Source: Begonia masoniana (lineage: Eukaryota; Streptophyta; Magnoliopsida; Cucurbitales; Begoniaceae). From it: a DNA stretch of 64,000 nt. The DNA lies in NCBI GenBank assembly GCA_022432975.1, contig CM039508.1, positions 26,175,999 through 26,239,998 on the forward strand, read 5' to 3'. Position 1 is the first letter of the stretch. Every line of letters begins with the position of its first letter. A program made the translations under genes and the position numbers. The notes under the pieces are model-generated. The model worked only from the letters and a program-made list of their open reading frames with translations. It was not told where the DNA came from and ran no database searches. Below, in pieces: positions 1-9,985 of the stretch.

Positions 1-22
1 TACTGCAATGTAAATGTTTTAG

Positions 23-68
23 GTGAAGAAGTTTGAAGAGAAAGGAACTCAGGAGCTAAGGACACCAG
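23..68 (+). promoter_or_regulatory. Predicted leader mini-exon of the LTR, ending in CAG/GTAAGT
   Basis: The 46 nt lie between TTTTAG and CAG/GTAAGTGA (donor at 69-74). Five other LTRs in this window carry a 48-54-nt segment with the same borders in the same relative place. It is noncoding. That it is spliced is inferred from the consensus sites and from the intron-less copy at 7742-9980. Confidence 0.5.
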
Positions 69-409
69 GTAAGTGAATGTATAGGTTTCCCGGTCAATAG
101 GACCCTACATCAAAGGATGCTAGCTAGAAACTCATATGATGATCAGTAGTTCTTTCATGTTACTGTCCAGCATTTATGTTGATGAATATTCTGTCCTATA
201 GCTAGGATGAGTTTAAGAATCCCATGTTCATGCATTATCAATGTTTTATGCGCACGAAGATGTTTTAAAAGCATGTTTTCTCATGAACAAGATAAGATGA
301 TAAAAATCCCTACAACGTGGTTGAGTGAGGGTTGGGGGTGGTTCGGCGTATGTCACAGTCCGCAGTAGGACATATGAATACGACCCGCAGTAGGGACCAT
401 GATCAAACT

Positions 410-2345
410 CACTGTCGAACCCCCTTTACCGTACATGCTATTTTGTCGTTTAGTGACCGGAAGATGAAATGTATTTCACTTCCGGATGACGTACATGCTA
501 TTTTGTCGTCTAGTGACCGGAAGAGGTCTTCCACTGAATACTTTAGGCGAGTCACGCGAAGTGCACGTGACGGACCGGAAGAGGTCTTCCACTGAATACT
601 TTAGGCGAGTCACGCGAAGTGCACGTGACGGACCGGAAGAGGTCTTCCACTGAATACTTTAGGCGAGTCACGCGAAGTGCACGTGACGGACCGGAAGATG
701 AAATGTATTTCACTTCCGGATGACGTACATGCTATTTTGTCGTTTAGTGACCGGAAGATGAAATGTATTTCACTTCCGGATGACGTACATGCTATTTTGT
801 CGTTTAGTGACCGGAAGATGAAATGTATTTCACTTCCGGATGACGTACATGCTATTTTGTCGTTTAGTGACCGGAAGATGAAATGTATTTCACTTCCGGA
901 TGACGTACATGCTATTTTGTCGTCTAGTGACGGCTGGATAGGCGAATAAGTTTCCTGGTTCTATGCTCATAGTAAGTTAGAGAAGTTTATGATGAACAAA
1001 TGACTAATTAGAATAGTATTCCCTATGGTAATGAGATCTGGATTTGAAAGGTGCTTGTCTTTAGAGTCTGGATATGGTTTTAAAGTTTAATGAATGATCT
1101 AATGTTTAAGTCTTCCGCTATATGCATTCTGGATGAGTTGTGATATTTCCGAGGGAAAGGAGTCATCCGAGGATTTGTAATGTTTTCTGTCGTGTAATAG
1201 AAGCTGGATAAAGTAGTCATCCGGCTGGTGTCACCGGTGGATGAAGTGTATTTCTTCACCGGATGACAAAAATGCTATTTTGTCGTTTAGTGACCGGAAG
1301 ATGAAATGTATTTCACTTCCGGATGACGTACATACTATTTTGTCGTCTAGTGACCGGAAGATGAAATGTATTTCACTTCCGGATGACGTACATGCTATTT
1401 TGTCGTCTAGTGACCGGAAGATGAAATGTATTTCACTTCCGGATGACGTACATGCTATTTTGTCGTTTAGTGACCGGAAGATGAAATGTATTTCACTTCC
1501 GGATGACGTACATACTATTTTGTCGTTTAGTGACCGGAAGATGAAATGTATTTCACTTCCGGATGACGTACATGCTATTTTGTCGTCTAGTGACCGGAAG
1601 ATGAAATGTATTTCACTTCCGGATGACGTACATGCTATTTTGTCGTCTAGTGACCGGAAGATGAAATGTATTTCACTTCCGGATGACGTACATACTATTT
1701 TGTCGTTTAGTGACCGGAAGATGAAATGTATTTCACTTCCGGATGACGTACATGCTATTTTGTCGTCTAGTGACCGGAAGATGAAATGTATTTCACTTCC
1801 GGATGACGTACATGCTCTTTTGTCGTTAGTGACCGGAAGATGAAATGTATTTCACTTCCGGATGACGTACATGCTATTTTGTCGTTAGTGACCGGAAGAT
1901 GAAATGTATTTCACTTCCGGATGACGTACATGCTATTTTGTCGTCTAGTGACCGGAAGATGAAATGTATTTCACTTCCGGATGACGTATATGCTCTTTTG
2001 TCGTCTAGTGACCGGAAGATGAAATGTATTTCACTTCCGGATGACGTACATGCTATTTTGTCGTCTAGTGACCGGAAGATGAAATGTATTTCACTTCCGG
2101 ATGACGTATATGCTCTTTTGTCGTTAGTGACCGGAAGAGGTCTTCCACTGAATACTTTAAGTGAGTCACGCGAAGTGCACGTGACGGACCGGAAGAGGTC
2201 TTCCACTGAATACTTTAAGTGAGTCACGCGAAGTGCACGTGACGGACCGGAAGAGGTCTTCCACTGAATACTTTAGGCGAGTCACGCGAAGTGCACGTGA
2301 CGGACCGGAAGATGTCTTCCACTGAGCATTGATAAATGTGCTGCG
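410..2345. repeat. 60-bp hairpin tandem repeat array inside the LTR
   Basis: The main unit is 60 bp and begins GACCGGAAGATGAAATG. It contains a near-perfect inverted repeat: CCGGAAG, TGAAAT, a GT loop, ATTTCA, CTTCCGG, with one bulged base. About twenty copies run at 430-525, 694-930 and 1254-2130, differing at a few sites (TCTAGT or TTTAGT; CATGCT or CATACT). A second unit of about 58-60 bp, starting GACCGGAAGAGGTCTTCC and itself palindromic (GGAAGAGGTCTTCC), occurs at 514-690 and 2127-2330. The block at 935-1250 is unique LTR sequence between two array parts. Long open frames through the array only reflect the 60-bp period, a multiple of three. Confidence 0.9.
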
Positions 2346-2633
2346 TGGCGTGCACGTGACAGACCGGATAATGCAAACCCATGCAGTCCGCGTACGATGA
2401 AATCATGTAATCTGTGGGCATTCTTCCCTCTGCCCGATCATGTTAAGGTTAAAGTCTATGTCTAGTCGCCTTGCTCTATGATAACTACATGGAAAGTAGA
2501 GGTCTTAAAGGTGGAGTTCTGTCAGTATTAGTTTCCAACAAAAAAAAAGAGAAGGGAATGTACAAAGAATAATTTAGAGTTGATGTCTTACGAAAGATAG
2601 GAATTTCGTGGCGATCCTTCCCGGGTCGTTACA

Positions 2634-4691
2634 TCGTTTACTAACTGTAATCTAATCCATACCCTCAAACCCTTCTAACGGAATTCTCAACTAATTCTTC
2701 ACTTTCTGTCGATTAAACACGCACAACCATTACGACTCTCGATGTTACCACAATCAAGAATTCCTAATTCTCACTAACTAAATTAAATCACTACACACGC
2801 GAATTACTACCTGAGTTTTCATTCACTCCAAATCGGCAACTCTCTACGATTCTAAATTGGGTCATTCTAACCTACATATCCCAAACTATACACCACAACG
2901 CTCAATAATCTCTAAAACCATTGACTTCACTACACTTTTCCACATCTTCCAAAGTTTTCATTTTTTTCTAATTTAACTTCTCTAATCCAATGTTTATCAC
3001 TACTTACATTCACTATGCTCACTTTGTCTAACCCCTAATTTCACTCAAATTCTTAGGTCTAATAAACTTGTTCCCAACTTTACACTCAACACCATACCTC
3101 TTTAATTCTCAATATCCTCTAACTCTCTCTCTTAGATAGCTAATCTCATCACTTTGAACTTTTTAACTTAGCATTGTACCTAAATCACTCAAACACTCAT
3201 CACCCAAATACCTTAAATGATCGATACTCACTTTGGCTTCAACCTCAATTCACACACTACTAAATACTCAGGTCCAAAAATCTAATTTCCTCAAGATTCT
3301 CTAAAATGTACTAACTAAACACTCTCACGAATTTATTACATTTAACTTAATAAATCCTCACATATCCTTTAATTCTCAATATCCTCTAACTCTCTCTCTT
3401 AGATAGCTAATCTCATCACTTTGAACTTTTTAACTTAGCATTGTACCTAAATCACTCAAACACTCATCACCCAAATACCTTAAATGATCGATACTCACTT
3501 TGGCTTCAACCTCAATTCACACACTACTAAATACTCAGGTCCAAAAATCTAATTTCCTCAAGATTCTCTAAAATGTACTAACTAAACACTCATCACCCAT
3601 ACTCAAACACTTCACGTACAAGTTCTTATCCCTCTTACTCAAGATTCTATAATTCCTCAAGTCATACACTACTAGTTACTTAAGGTCTAAACCTCCTCAA
3701 ATTTTTCAATACTCACCTAATTTCTATACAATATTTTAATACCTCCAAGTTACTGGCTTTTTCTCTAGATTCTCATCCTCGATATTGATTAATACCAACA
3801 TTCCTACGTAGTCAAACAAATCTTGCACTCCCAACCACACATTGATTAATTACATCCTCTAAAATACCACGGCAATAACTACTTCCGATACTCTCACAAC
3901 TATTTACTTAAATTAAGTCATACTCCCACTATACATCAATTTAATTATATTACCTTTTGTTATTTCCGTTATCTCCTTTTATCCTTACTAAAACATATTA
4001 ATGCAATCACGACAGTGTAGGGTATCTCCCGAAAATTTCACTCCCAACTTCAATCTAATCTAATCCTATCTCACATAATTGTATCTCTCTCAGGATAACA
4101 AAATCCTAAGGGTACTACAATGACAGTCACACCTAGTTATTTGATTTGATGCACAGTTTTCTCATTCTAAGGTCTACTTCATCTAACATTTAATCTACCA
4201 CACCCTTATCCTTTTCACACTAGGACGTAACTCACGCTTTCCTCAACTACTAACACTTCCACTCAAGCTAACGCTTACACTCACCTCGGGACGTTCAGAC
4301 CCCTTTTTACGTATCCATAAGTTATCAGATTTACATTCCCATCTTAAGGTCCTCTAATTTCTCTAATTTCAAATCTTACTTCTATCTATTCTAAAATGTT
4401 ACTTATCCATTTTTTTTTTTTAATTAAAACTCCTAGTTGTTCGAACTATCGATTCAGTACGTCTATGAGTCGGCTCATAAGATCCACCTAGATTGTCTCG
4501 GTACCCATGAGACTCTCTAATCCACTATTATCACAAAACAACATGGTTAAACCTAAACCCAACAAACAGGGCTTAAACCAATCTAATCTTAGATATACAC
4601 TAACTAAAGTATAGAAATACTTACAGTCGGTGAAGCACGTTGCATGGCGGCCGGCATTGTCGGGTAATCATTTGAACGACTCGACCATTTT
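2634..4691 (-). other. Gene-less, AT-rich internal-type region next to a minus-strand LTR
   Basis: I see no coding frame or recognisable domain on either strand. Because a tRNA-Met primer-binding site and LTR lie immediately to the right on the minus strand, this should be the internal part of that element, either non-autonomous or too decayed to read. The segment next to the PBS (about 4620-4690) resembles the leader of the gypsy element at 62.2 kb (GGTGAAGC... and CTTACAG in common). It contains a direct duplication of about 225 bp (3101-3325 and 3368-3592, period 267). No opposite LTR of the same element is visible. Confidence 0.4.
3101..3592. repeat. Direct duplication, period 267 bp, two copies
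   Basis: Copy 1 (3101-3325) and copy 2 (3368-3592) both start TTTAATTCTCAATATCCTC and read the same to ACTAACTAAACACTC. They look essentially identical, so the duplication is recent relative to the decay of the surrounding sequence. Confidence 0.85.
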
Positions 4692-4703
4692 GCTCTGATA
4701 CCA
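4692..4703 (-). other. Primer-binding site for initiator tRNA-Met
   Basis: On the minus strand this reads TGGTATCAGAGC, the usual primer-binding sequence of plant LTR retrotransposons that prime with the 3-prime end of initiator tRNA-Met. It lies three bases from the LTR end at 4707, which fixes the orientation of the LTR at 4707-7272 as minus and 5-prime. Confidence 0.85.
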
Positions 4704-5631
4704 ACTTGTAACGCCCCCGAACCCACCCTGGCTCGGAGCGCTACTTTGCTAACCAAACCCTCATTAAAACATGCTTTAAATAAGCCTAGACTCGCTAACT
4801 ACCCTTAATCCTAACTTTTAAGCACCACGGCGTCCTTCCCGAAAATTTCGGCAAAGTGACGCCTGAAAATGGCGCCTCCAAAATGCTAAGTACCTGCACG
4901 AAACCAGATCCCCAACCAATTTCAGAATATTCTTACTAAACTAACCACTCAACAACCAGCATACGAAATCTCTCAAGTAGCAATAAGAGAGAAATTAAAT
5001 GCTAACAACCCTAAGTGAAGAAAATTCACAGCATAGGGCAACACATCACCCTTAGCTTTGACTATATACAACAATTACAAATAGCTATAAAATAACTTAC
5101 AAAAACACCAACCAAAAGAATTATGTATTCCATCACTTCCACAAACAAACATCTACAATAACCACCAAAATATACAACCCCACAATTCCCGAAGACCATG
5201 GTCGAGACGCCCCGACAAATGCCCGTACCGGCACGCCCCATGCACCACCAACTGCTGCCACGTCCTCGCTCACTAGCTTAGCTCACCTGTAACCGCGTCG
5301 TTACCTACACCACAGAACACACACACACACACACACACGTAAGCTTACGCTTAGCAAGTAGGGAATAACAAATATAAACAAGCACAATGCACAGCAACAC
5401 GACCACAATGCAACTCAACCACCCAACTCAACATGATACCACAACACGACCACCCAATGCTAGTTACCCGCACCGAAGTGCATTACTCTTAACAGACTAC
5501 CACGTCAACCAATGCAACACAACATCACAATGCAACTCAACTCTCACACGTAACCCTAACACATGCAGTTTCTAACTCTCAGTTGTGCTTATTTGCTGTT
5601 CTATGCTTAAATCTTCATTGCTTTAATTCTT

Positions 5632-5940
5632 CATAGAGGACCCCTCGGGGTGCTATTACGAGCAAAGCCCAAAAAGGTACCCTATTCAGAATTCTCTCAT
5701 AGAGTTCCCCTCGGGGTGCTATTACGAGCAACCTTAGCCCGAAAAGTCACTCTATTCGAGATGCGTTAACATTTACGTAATTTAATCAATTTATCCTTCA
5801 TAGAGGACCCCTTGGGGTGCTATTACGAGCAACCTCAGCCCAAAAAGGTACCCTATTCAGGATTCTCTCATAGAGTTCCCCTCGGGGTGCTATTACGAGC
5901 AACCTTAGCCCGAAAAGTCACTCTATTCGAGATGCGTTAC
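5632..5940. repeat. Four-copy repeat inside the LTR (two blocks of two)
   Basis: A segment with the core GGGTGCTATTACGAGCAA starts near 5633, 5699, 5802 and 5869. Copies 1 and 3 and copies 2 and 4 are the closest pairs, so a two-unit block of about 170 bp was duplicated. In the sense of the LTR it lies downstream of the CAG/GTAAGT donor, the same place as the arrays of the other LTRs. Confidence 0.85.
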
Positions 5941-6198
5941 CCTTAACTTTAATTGCTTACGTTATTGCTCACAATGTCAACCAATGCTAATAATCATACC
6001 TAGCGTGCTAAACATGATGCATGCTTCAATATGCAACACTACACGAAACAACCAACACAATGCTTGACCAACAACGAAGACAATCAAACATCAAACCACA
6101 ACCAACCAACAAGGAAGACAGCCAAACAACAAACAACAAAATAAATCCTACCGTTCCGTGGTGTAGGCCCGAAGGCAAAACAAACGTCCTCTACTTAC

Positions 6199-6252
6199 CT
6201 GGCGTCCTAGCCCGCTGAGGATACCCGGATCTCTATCCACCTACGGCTCGAC
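6199..6252 (-). promoter_or_regulatory. Predicted leader mini-exon of LTR 4707-7272
   Basis: On the minus strand it starts after GTCATAG and ends at CAG/GTAAGT (donor 6193-6198). It is 54 nt, noncoding, and homologous by position and borders to the mini-exons of five other LTRs here. A candidate upstream donor CCG/GTAAGT lies at 6851-6856, which would give a 604-nt first intron. Confidence 0.45.
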
Positions 6253-7049
6253 CTATGACAATTATTTATCAAACCATTAAAATCAAGCCTACGTTCACCA
6301 ATTACTCTCAAACTACTATTTCTAGCATAATCCAACTAATTTCTAATTACACGGGCCACTAATTTGGGTTCGGTAAAAACCGACCCAAAACTTCAAACGT
6401 GCACAACTTTCACGTCGAATATCGGAATCGAACGATTCCCGCGGCCACGCACTCCTCTAATAACCTATTTCAACCTGCCAAAATGAATTTGAAAACAATC
6501 GACCGTAGCTAGGTCAAAATAGCAAAAACCCGAACTGCCCCTTTACCCGGAAAATCCCCCATTTTGATTTTTCGTCAATTCACAACCAATTCATCACCAA
6601 TCAACCATATTTAGCCTCAATTAACATAATCTAACCAAAAACCCCAAGAATACGCAGCAAAATCGAAATGCCCTAAATCGGCATTCACTGAAATTCGTCC
6701 AAATTGGGCTCCACACAACCAGACGACAAAAGCCGGTCCAAGGGTCGGCGAACCCACGCCGGAAACACCCAAAATCGGCCGGTGATCGGAGCTCAATCGA
6801 GCTCGTCACTCTCGGCTACGAACAGAGCAAAAAAAATAGAGGAAAAACCGACTTACCGGTTCAGTTCGTGCAAGGAGTCAGCCGGAAGCTCCTCGGCGCC
6901 GTCGTCTGGCCGGAGAGCGCCAGAAAACGCCGGTGTTCGCTCCGCCGATCGTCGCCCCGCGCCTCTCCCCCTCTCCCCTGCCCCTCGCTCGGCGTCGGGC
7001 TCGTGCTCGACCAAAATCAACATAATGGTTTTTAACCATTCTGTTGTTT

Positions 7050-7057
7050 TAATTATT

Positions 7058-7113
<56 letters not shown>

Positions 7114-7117
7114 CACT
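7050..7117. repeat. (AAT)n microsatellite
   Basis: About twenty AAT units with one interruption (AATACTAAT) lie in the U3 end of the LTR. They explain the poly-Asn and poly-Leu open frames on the two strands. Confidence 0.95.
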
Positions 7118-7272
7118 CTATTTAATTAAACGTTACTACCTCCCGAACATTCCACCAAATTTATTAACTTTTCTTTTAAATTAATTAAAATAACCTATTT
7201 TTTAAACAATTACCTTATCATTTTATTTTCTCTCCAATTTTTCCTTCTTAAAAAAAAATCTCGGGTGTTACA

Positions 7273-7585
7273 ATTACAGTATGCCCTCCTCCAGTTGTTT
7301 TCATTCTCTCTGTTATCCTATTTTATTCTGCTTCTTTATTTCAGCCGTTCATTTCTGTTTACTGTTTTTCTTAGTTTCCTTCTGTCAATCACCCCTGTAA
7401 TCTAGTTTTAAATTAGCTCTCAGTTTTCAAATCTAGAGAAAGCTTTTTCTCTCTCTAAAGTTTTAAGGGTTTGTTTTAAAAGTTCAATCTGTTTAAAAAA
7501 AAAAACAAAAAAATAAATAGTCCCCGTTCTGAATGTCCCGGTTGTGACGGCTCCCCGGACCCCGATTGGGTCTGGGGCTGTCACA
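7273..7585 (+). mobile_element. 3-prime end fragment of a plus-strand LTR
   Basis: The right end reads GGGGCTGTCACA, and the preceding 100 bp match the reverse complement of the start of the LTR at 52721: an A-rich run, TAGTCCCCGTT, GGCTCC and GGACCCCGAT in the same order. This is therefore the terminal piece of a related LTR in the opposite orientation, cut on its left by the LTR ending at 7272. From 7586 to 7736 there is only T- and G-rich DNA with repeated GGTT motifs and no gene. Confidence 0.6.
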
Positions 7586-7861
7586 AAAATATTCGGTTGA
7601 TAGTAACAATTTCAGGTTTGGGACGGTTCGAGTCAATTAGGTCAACATGGTTGGTTCAATCTGGTTCTGAACTACTGGTCTGGTTCAGTTCACACACTAA
7701 CCTGGTTGGTTTGCTGGATGTCTAGTTTGGTCTAGGTTTTTTGTGACGAACCCCGGACCCACGCCGGGCCGTCACGGGACTCGACATAACGTTCACTGGG
7801 ACTTTGACTTTTTGGACGTAAAATTTTTTGACTTTTTAAAACTCTTGAACATTTAAAATGG

Positions 7862-8715
7862 CAAGACATAAAGTTGAAGGCATAAAATGGAAGACATAGA
7901 ATGGAAGACATAAACTGGAAGACATAAAGTGGATGACATAGAGAAGATGACAGGAGTGGATGACATAGAGTGGATAACAGGAGTGGATGACAAGAGTGGA
8001 TGACAGGAGTGGATGACATAGAGTGGATGACATAGAGTGGATGACAGAAGTGGATGACAGAAGTGGATGATATAGAGTGGATGACAGGAGTGGATTGGAT
8101 GACAGGAGTGGATGACATAGAGGGATGACATAGAGGGATGACAGAGTGGACGACAGGAGTGGATGACATAGTGTGGATTACAGGAGTGGATGATATAGAG
8201 TGGATGACAGAAGTGGATGACAGAAGTGGATGACATAGAGTGGATGACAGGAGGGATGACATAGAGGGATGACATAGAGTGGATGACAGAAGTGGATGAC
8301 AGGAGTGGATGAATAGAGTGGATGACAGGAGTGGAGACATAGAGTGGATGACTAGAGTGGATGACAGTAGTGGATGACAGGAGTGGATGACATAGAGTGG
8401 ATGACAGGAGTGGATGACATAGTGGATGACGGAGTGGACGACAGGAGTGGATGACAGGAGTGGAGACATAGAGTGGATGACAGGAGTGGAGACAGGAGTG
8501 GATGACATAGAGTGGATGACATAGAGTGGATGACAGTAGTGGATGACAGGAGTGGATGACATAGAGTGGATGACAGGAGTGGATGACATAGTGGATGACG
8601 GAGTGGACGACAGGAGTGGATGACAGTAGTGGATGACATAGAGTTGATGACAGGAGTGGATGACATAGAGTGGATGACAGAGTGGATGATAGAGTGGATG
8701 ACATAGAGTAGATGA
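7862..8715. repeat. Short-unit tandem array (GTGGATGACAGGA / GTGGATGACATAGA)
   Basis: The array is built from 13-15-bp units GTGGATGACAGGA and GTGGATGACATAGA in irregular order, about sixty in all, with variants GACAGAA and GACAGTA. The core GGATGAC is shared with the arrays at 430-2130 and 52.9-54.0 kb. The minus-strand open frames rich in Ser, His and Pro are by-products of the repeat. In the element's sense the array lies downstream of the leader donor. Confidence 0.9.
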
Positions 8716-9536
8716 CAGTTTTACAGGCAAAATGGACAACTTACATCTTTTGACACAAAAGCATCAAAACTCAAGGCAATCATGCAAAACCTAAAAGAAG
8801 AACTTCAAGCAGTTCCAGAATACTTCAAAATATATTTACAACTGTCAAATACAGAGGGTTTTAAAAACATTTACACAGAGGCTATACATCGGTTTAAACT
8901 TTCAAAAAAGCAGTACAGAACCGGAAATACACTTTTAAAATACCCTCACATAATCAAAAAATGCCTGGCTGCCACAACCAACCCCCGTAAGCTTGTTCCG
9001 CCAACAGCACCTACACATCGGCTTGAGGCACAAAGTCCTCATCCACGGAATTCGTACCTACAACAGGGAGTTCAACTATGAGCCTAGAGCTCAGTAAGAA
9101 CATATAAAAATGCAGTGATGCATATGCTGTGCATGAACCTTTCGGAATACAGTGACATTACAGAACATTACTTTTAATCTGTCAGGAAGTGGGGCTTATA
9201 GGAAAACAAGCGTAACAGAAGTGCACTATAGGGCACTAGTAATTCAGAGCAGAACACCAATCTCAGTCCCACACTTAACCGAACATTACATTACAGGTTT
9301 TATCATTCTTAACTTCAAAACGTGTACAGAAAACATTTTCATGGCTTTCGGGGAAAAACGTGTATGCATGAACTTTTACAGTGCTTAAACTTAATACAAC
9401 AGACAACAGAAATAACACCACAGGTCGTGAAGAAAAACACAGATAACTTATCTACCCAAAACAACCCGACAGAAATGAAAACCTAGTACCTCCGTGATGT
9501 AGGGCCTTAAGAGCCAATCTACGGGTATGAACTTAC

Positions 9537-9584
9537 CTGTTGTCCGTGAGTTACAAGATTTGTTCGTCTCGGTGAGCCTCAAAC
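9537..9584 (-). promoter_or_regulatory. Leader mini-exon fused to the upstream exon (intron absent)
   Basis: This 48-nt segment aligns without gaps to the 48-nt mini-exon at 49480-49527 (both have CCGAGACG at the same offset and end CAACAG/GTAAGT). Upstream, where other copies have CAGCAAAG/GT...AG, this copy reads TTAAAG directly joined to the mini-exon. The predicted intron is thus missing exactly at the junction. Confidence 0.6.
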
Positions 9585-9985
9585 CTTTAACGGAGAAATG
9601 GAAAAAAACAGGAGAAGACGGATTTTTGGAAATGGTTGCACTTCGTCTAGAAGAGAGAAAACAGATAAGAGAATGGAGAGAAACATAGAAGTGTTTCTCG
9701 TAGGAGGGAAGGGAAGAGAGGAAGAGAGGTTTTATGGCTTCCTCAACAAGTTTGGACACTTGGCATCCATCCATTGGCTTCCTCCCACCTACCTTAATTC
9801 CTACCTAAACTGCCCCTCCATTGATTTCTAACTAAATGATTTGTTTTGGTTACTCCTTAGTTTAGTTTTCCACTAAACATTCCAACAAATTTCACCAAAA
9901 CACTCATTATATTAATATAAACCTAATCCCGTTCGATAATTCGAGGGATAATTTCCCGGCCAAAAATGCCGGGTGTTACATTTTT

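Larger units (their letters stand above)
1..2633 (+). mobile_element. LTR (right part), plus orientation, cut by window start
   Basis: The stretch has no protein gene. Its right end reads CCCGGGTCGTTACA, the reverse complement of the TGTAAC-type ends of the other LTRs here, and the window start shows the same leader signature as they do: an AG acceptor, a 46-nt mini-exon (23-68) and CAG/GTAAGT. This places it in the same LTR family in plus orientation. A large tandem array fills 410-2345. No tRNA primer-binding site follows position 2633, so it is a solo LTR or the 3-prime LTR of an element that starts left of the window. The family assignment is inference from shared landmarks; the LTR start lies outside the window. 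Confidence 0.65.
4707..7272 (-). mobile_element. 5-prime LTR of a minus-strand Ty3/gypsy-type element
   Basis: The 2,566-bp segment runs from TGTAACGCCCCCGAACC to CTCGGGTGTTACA, that is TG...CA, with a tRNA-Met PBS just outside its minus-strand 3-prime end. It carries the conserved leader mini-exon (6199-6252), a (CA)n run at about 5318-5338, a duplicated block at 5632-5940, a GC-rich part at 6700-7015 and an (AAT)n run near 7050. The short open frames here overlap microsatellites or GC-rich DNA and match nothing I know. The matching 3-prime LTR is not in the window, so the element is truncated. Confidence 0.75.
7742..9980 (-). mobile_element. Solo LTR with 5-bp target duplication TTTTT
   Basis: The 2,239-bp element runs from TGTGACGAACCCCGGA to GCCGGGTGTTACA and is flanked by TTTTT at 7737-7741 and 9981-9985. 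No internal region is present, so it is a solo LTR left by LTR-LTR recombination. It is a relative of the LTR at 52721-55689: both share the segment around CTATGAGCCTAGAGCTCAGT (9075) and the GTAGGGCCTTAA block (9499). It carries its own tandem array (7862-8715). Its leader lacks the intron that the LTRs ending at 50136 and 55689 have just before the mini-exon. Open frames at 8782-9831 have no recognisable product. Confidence 0.85.

Noticed and set aside
677..2227. Long open frames with repeating KMKCISLPDDVHAILS on the plus strand and their mirror on the minus strand
   Set aside because: They come from the 60-bp period of a noncoding array; there is no start context, no unique sequence, and frames break wherever a unit has an indel.
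6704..7129. Frame of 141 codons ending in poly-Asn
   Set aside because: It runs from GC-rich LTR sequence into the (AAT)n microsatellite; no family resemblance.
7732..8739. Minus-strand frames rich in MSSTPVIHS-type repeats, up to 335 codons
   Set aside because: They are translation of a 13-15-bp array inside a solo LTR; several frames are open at once, as expected for a simple repeat.
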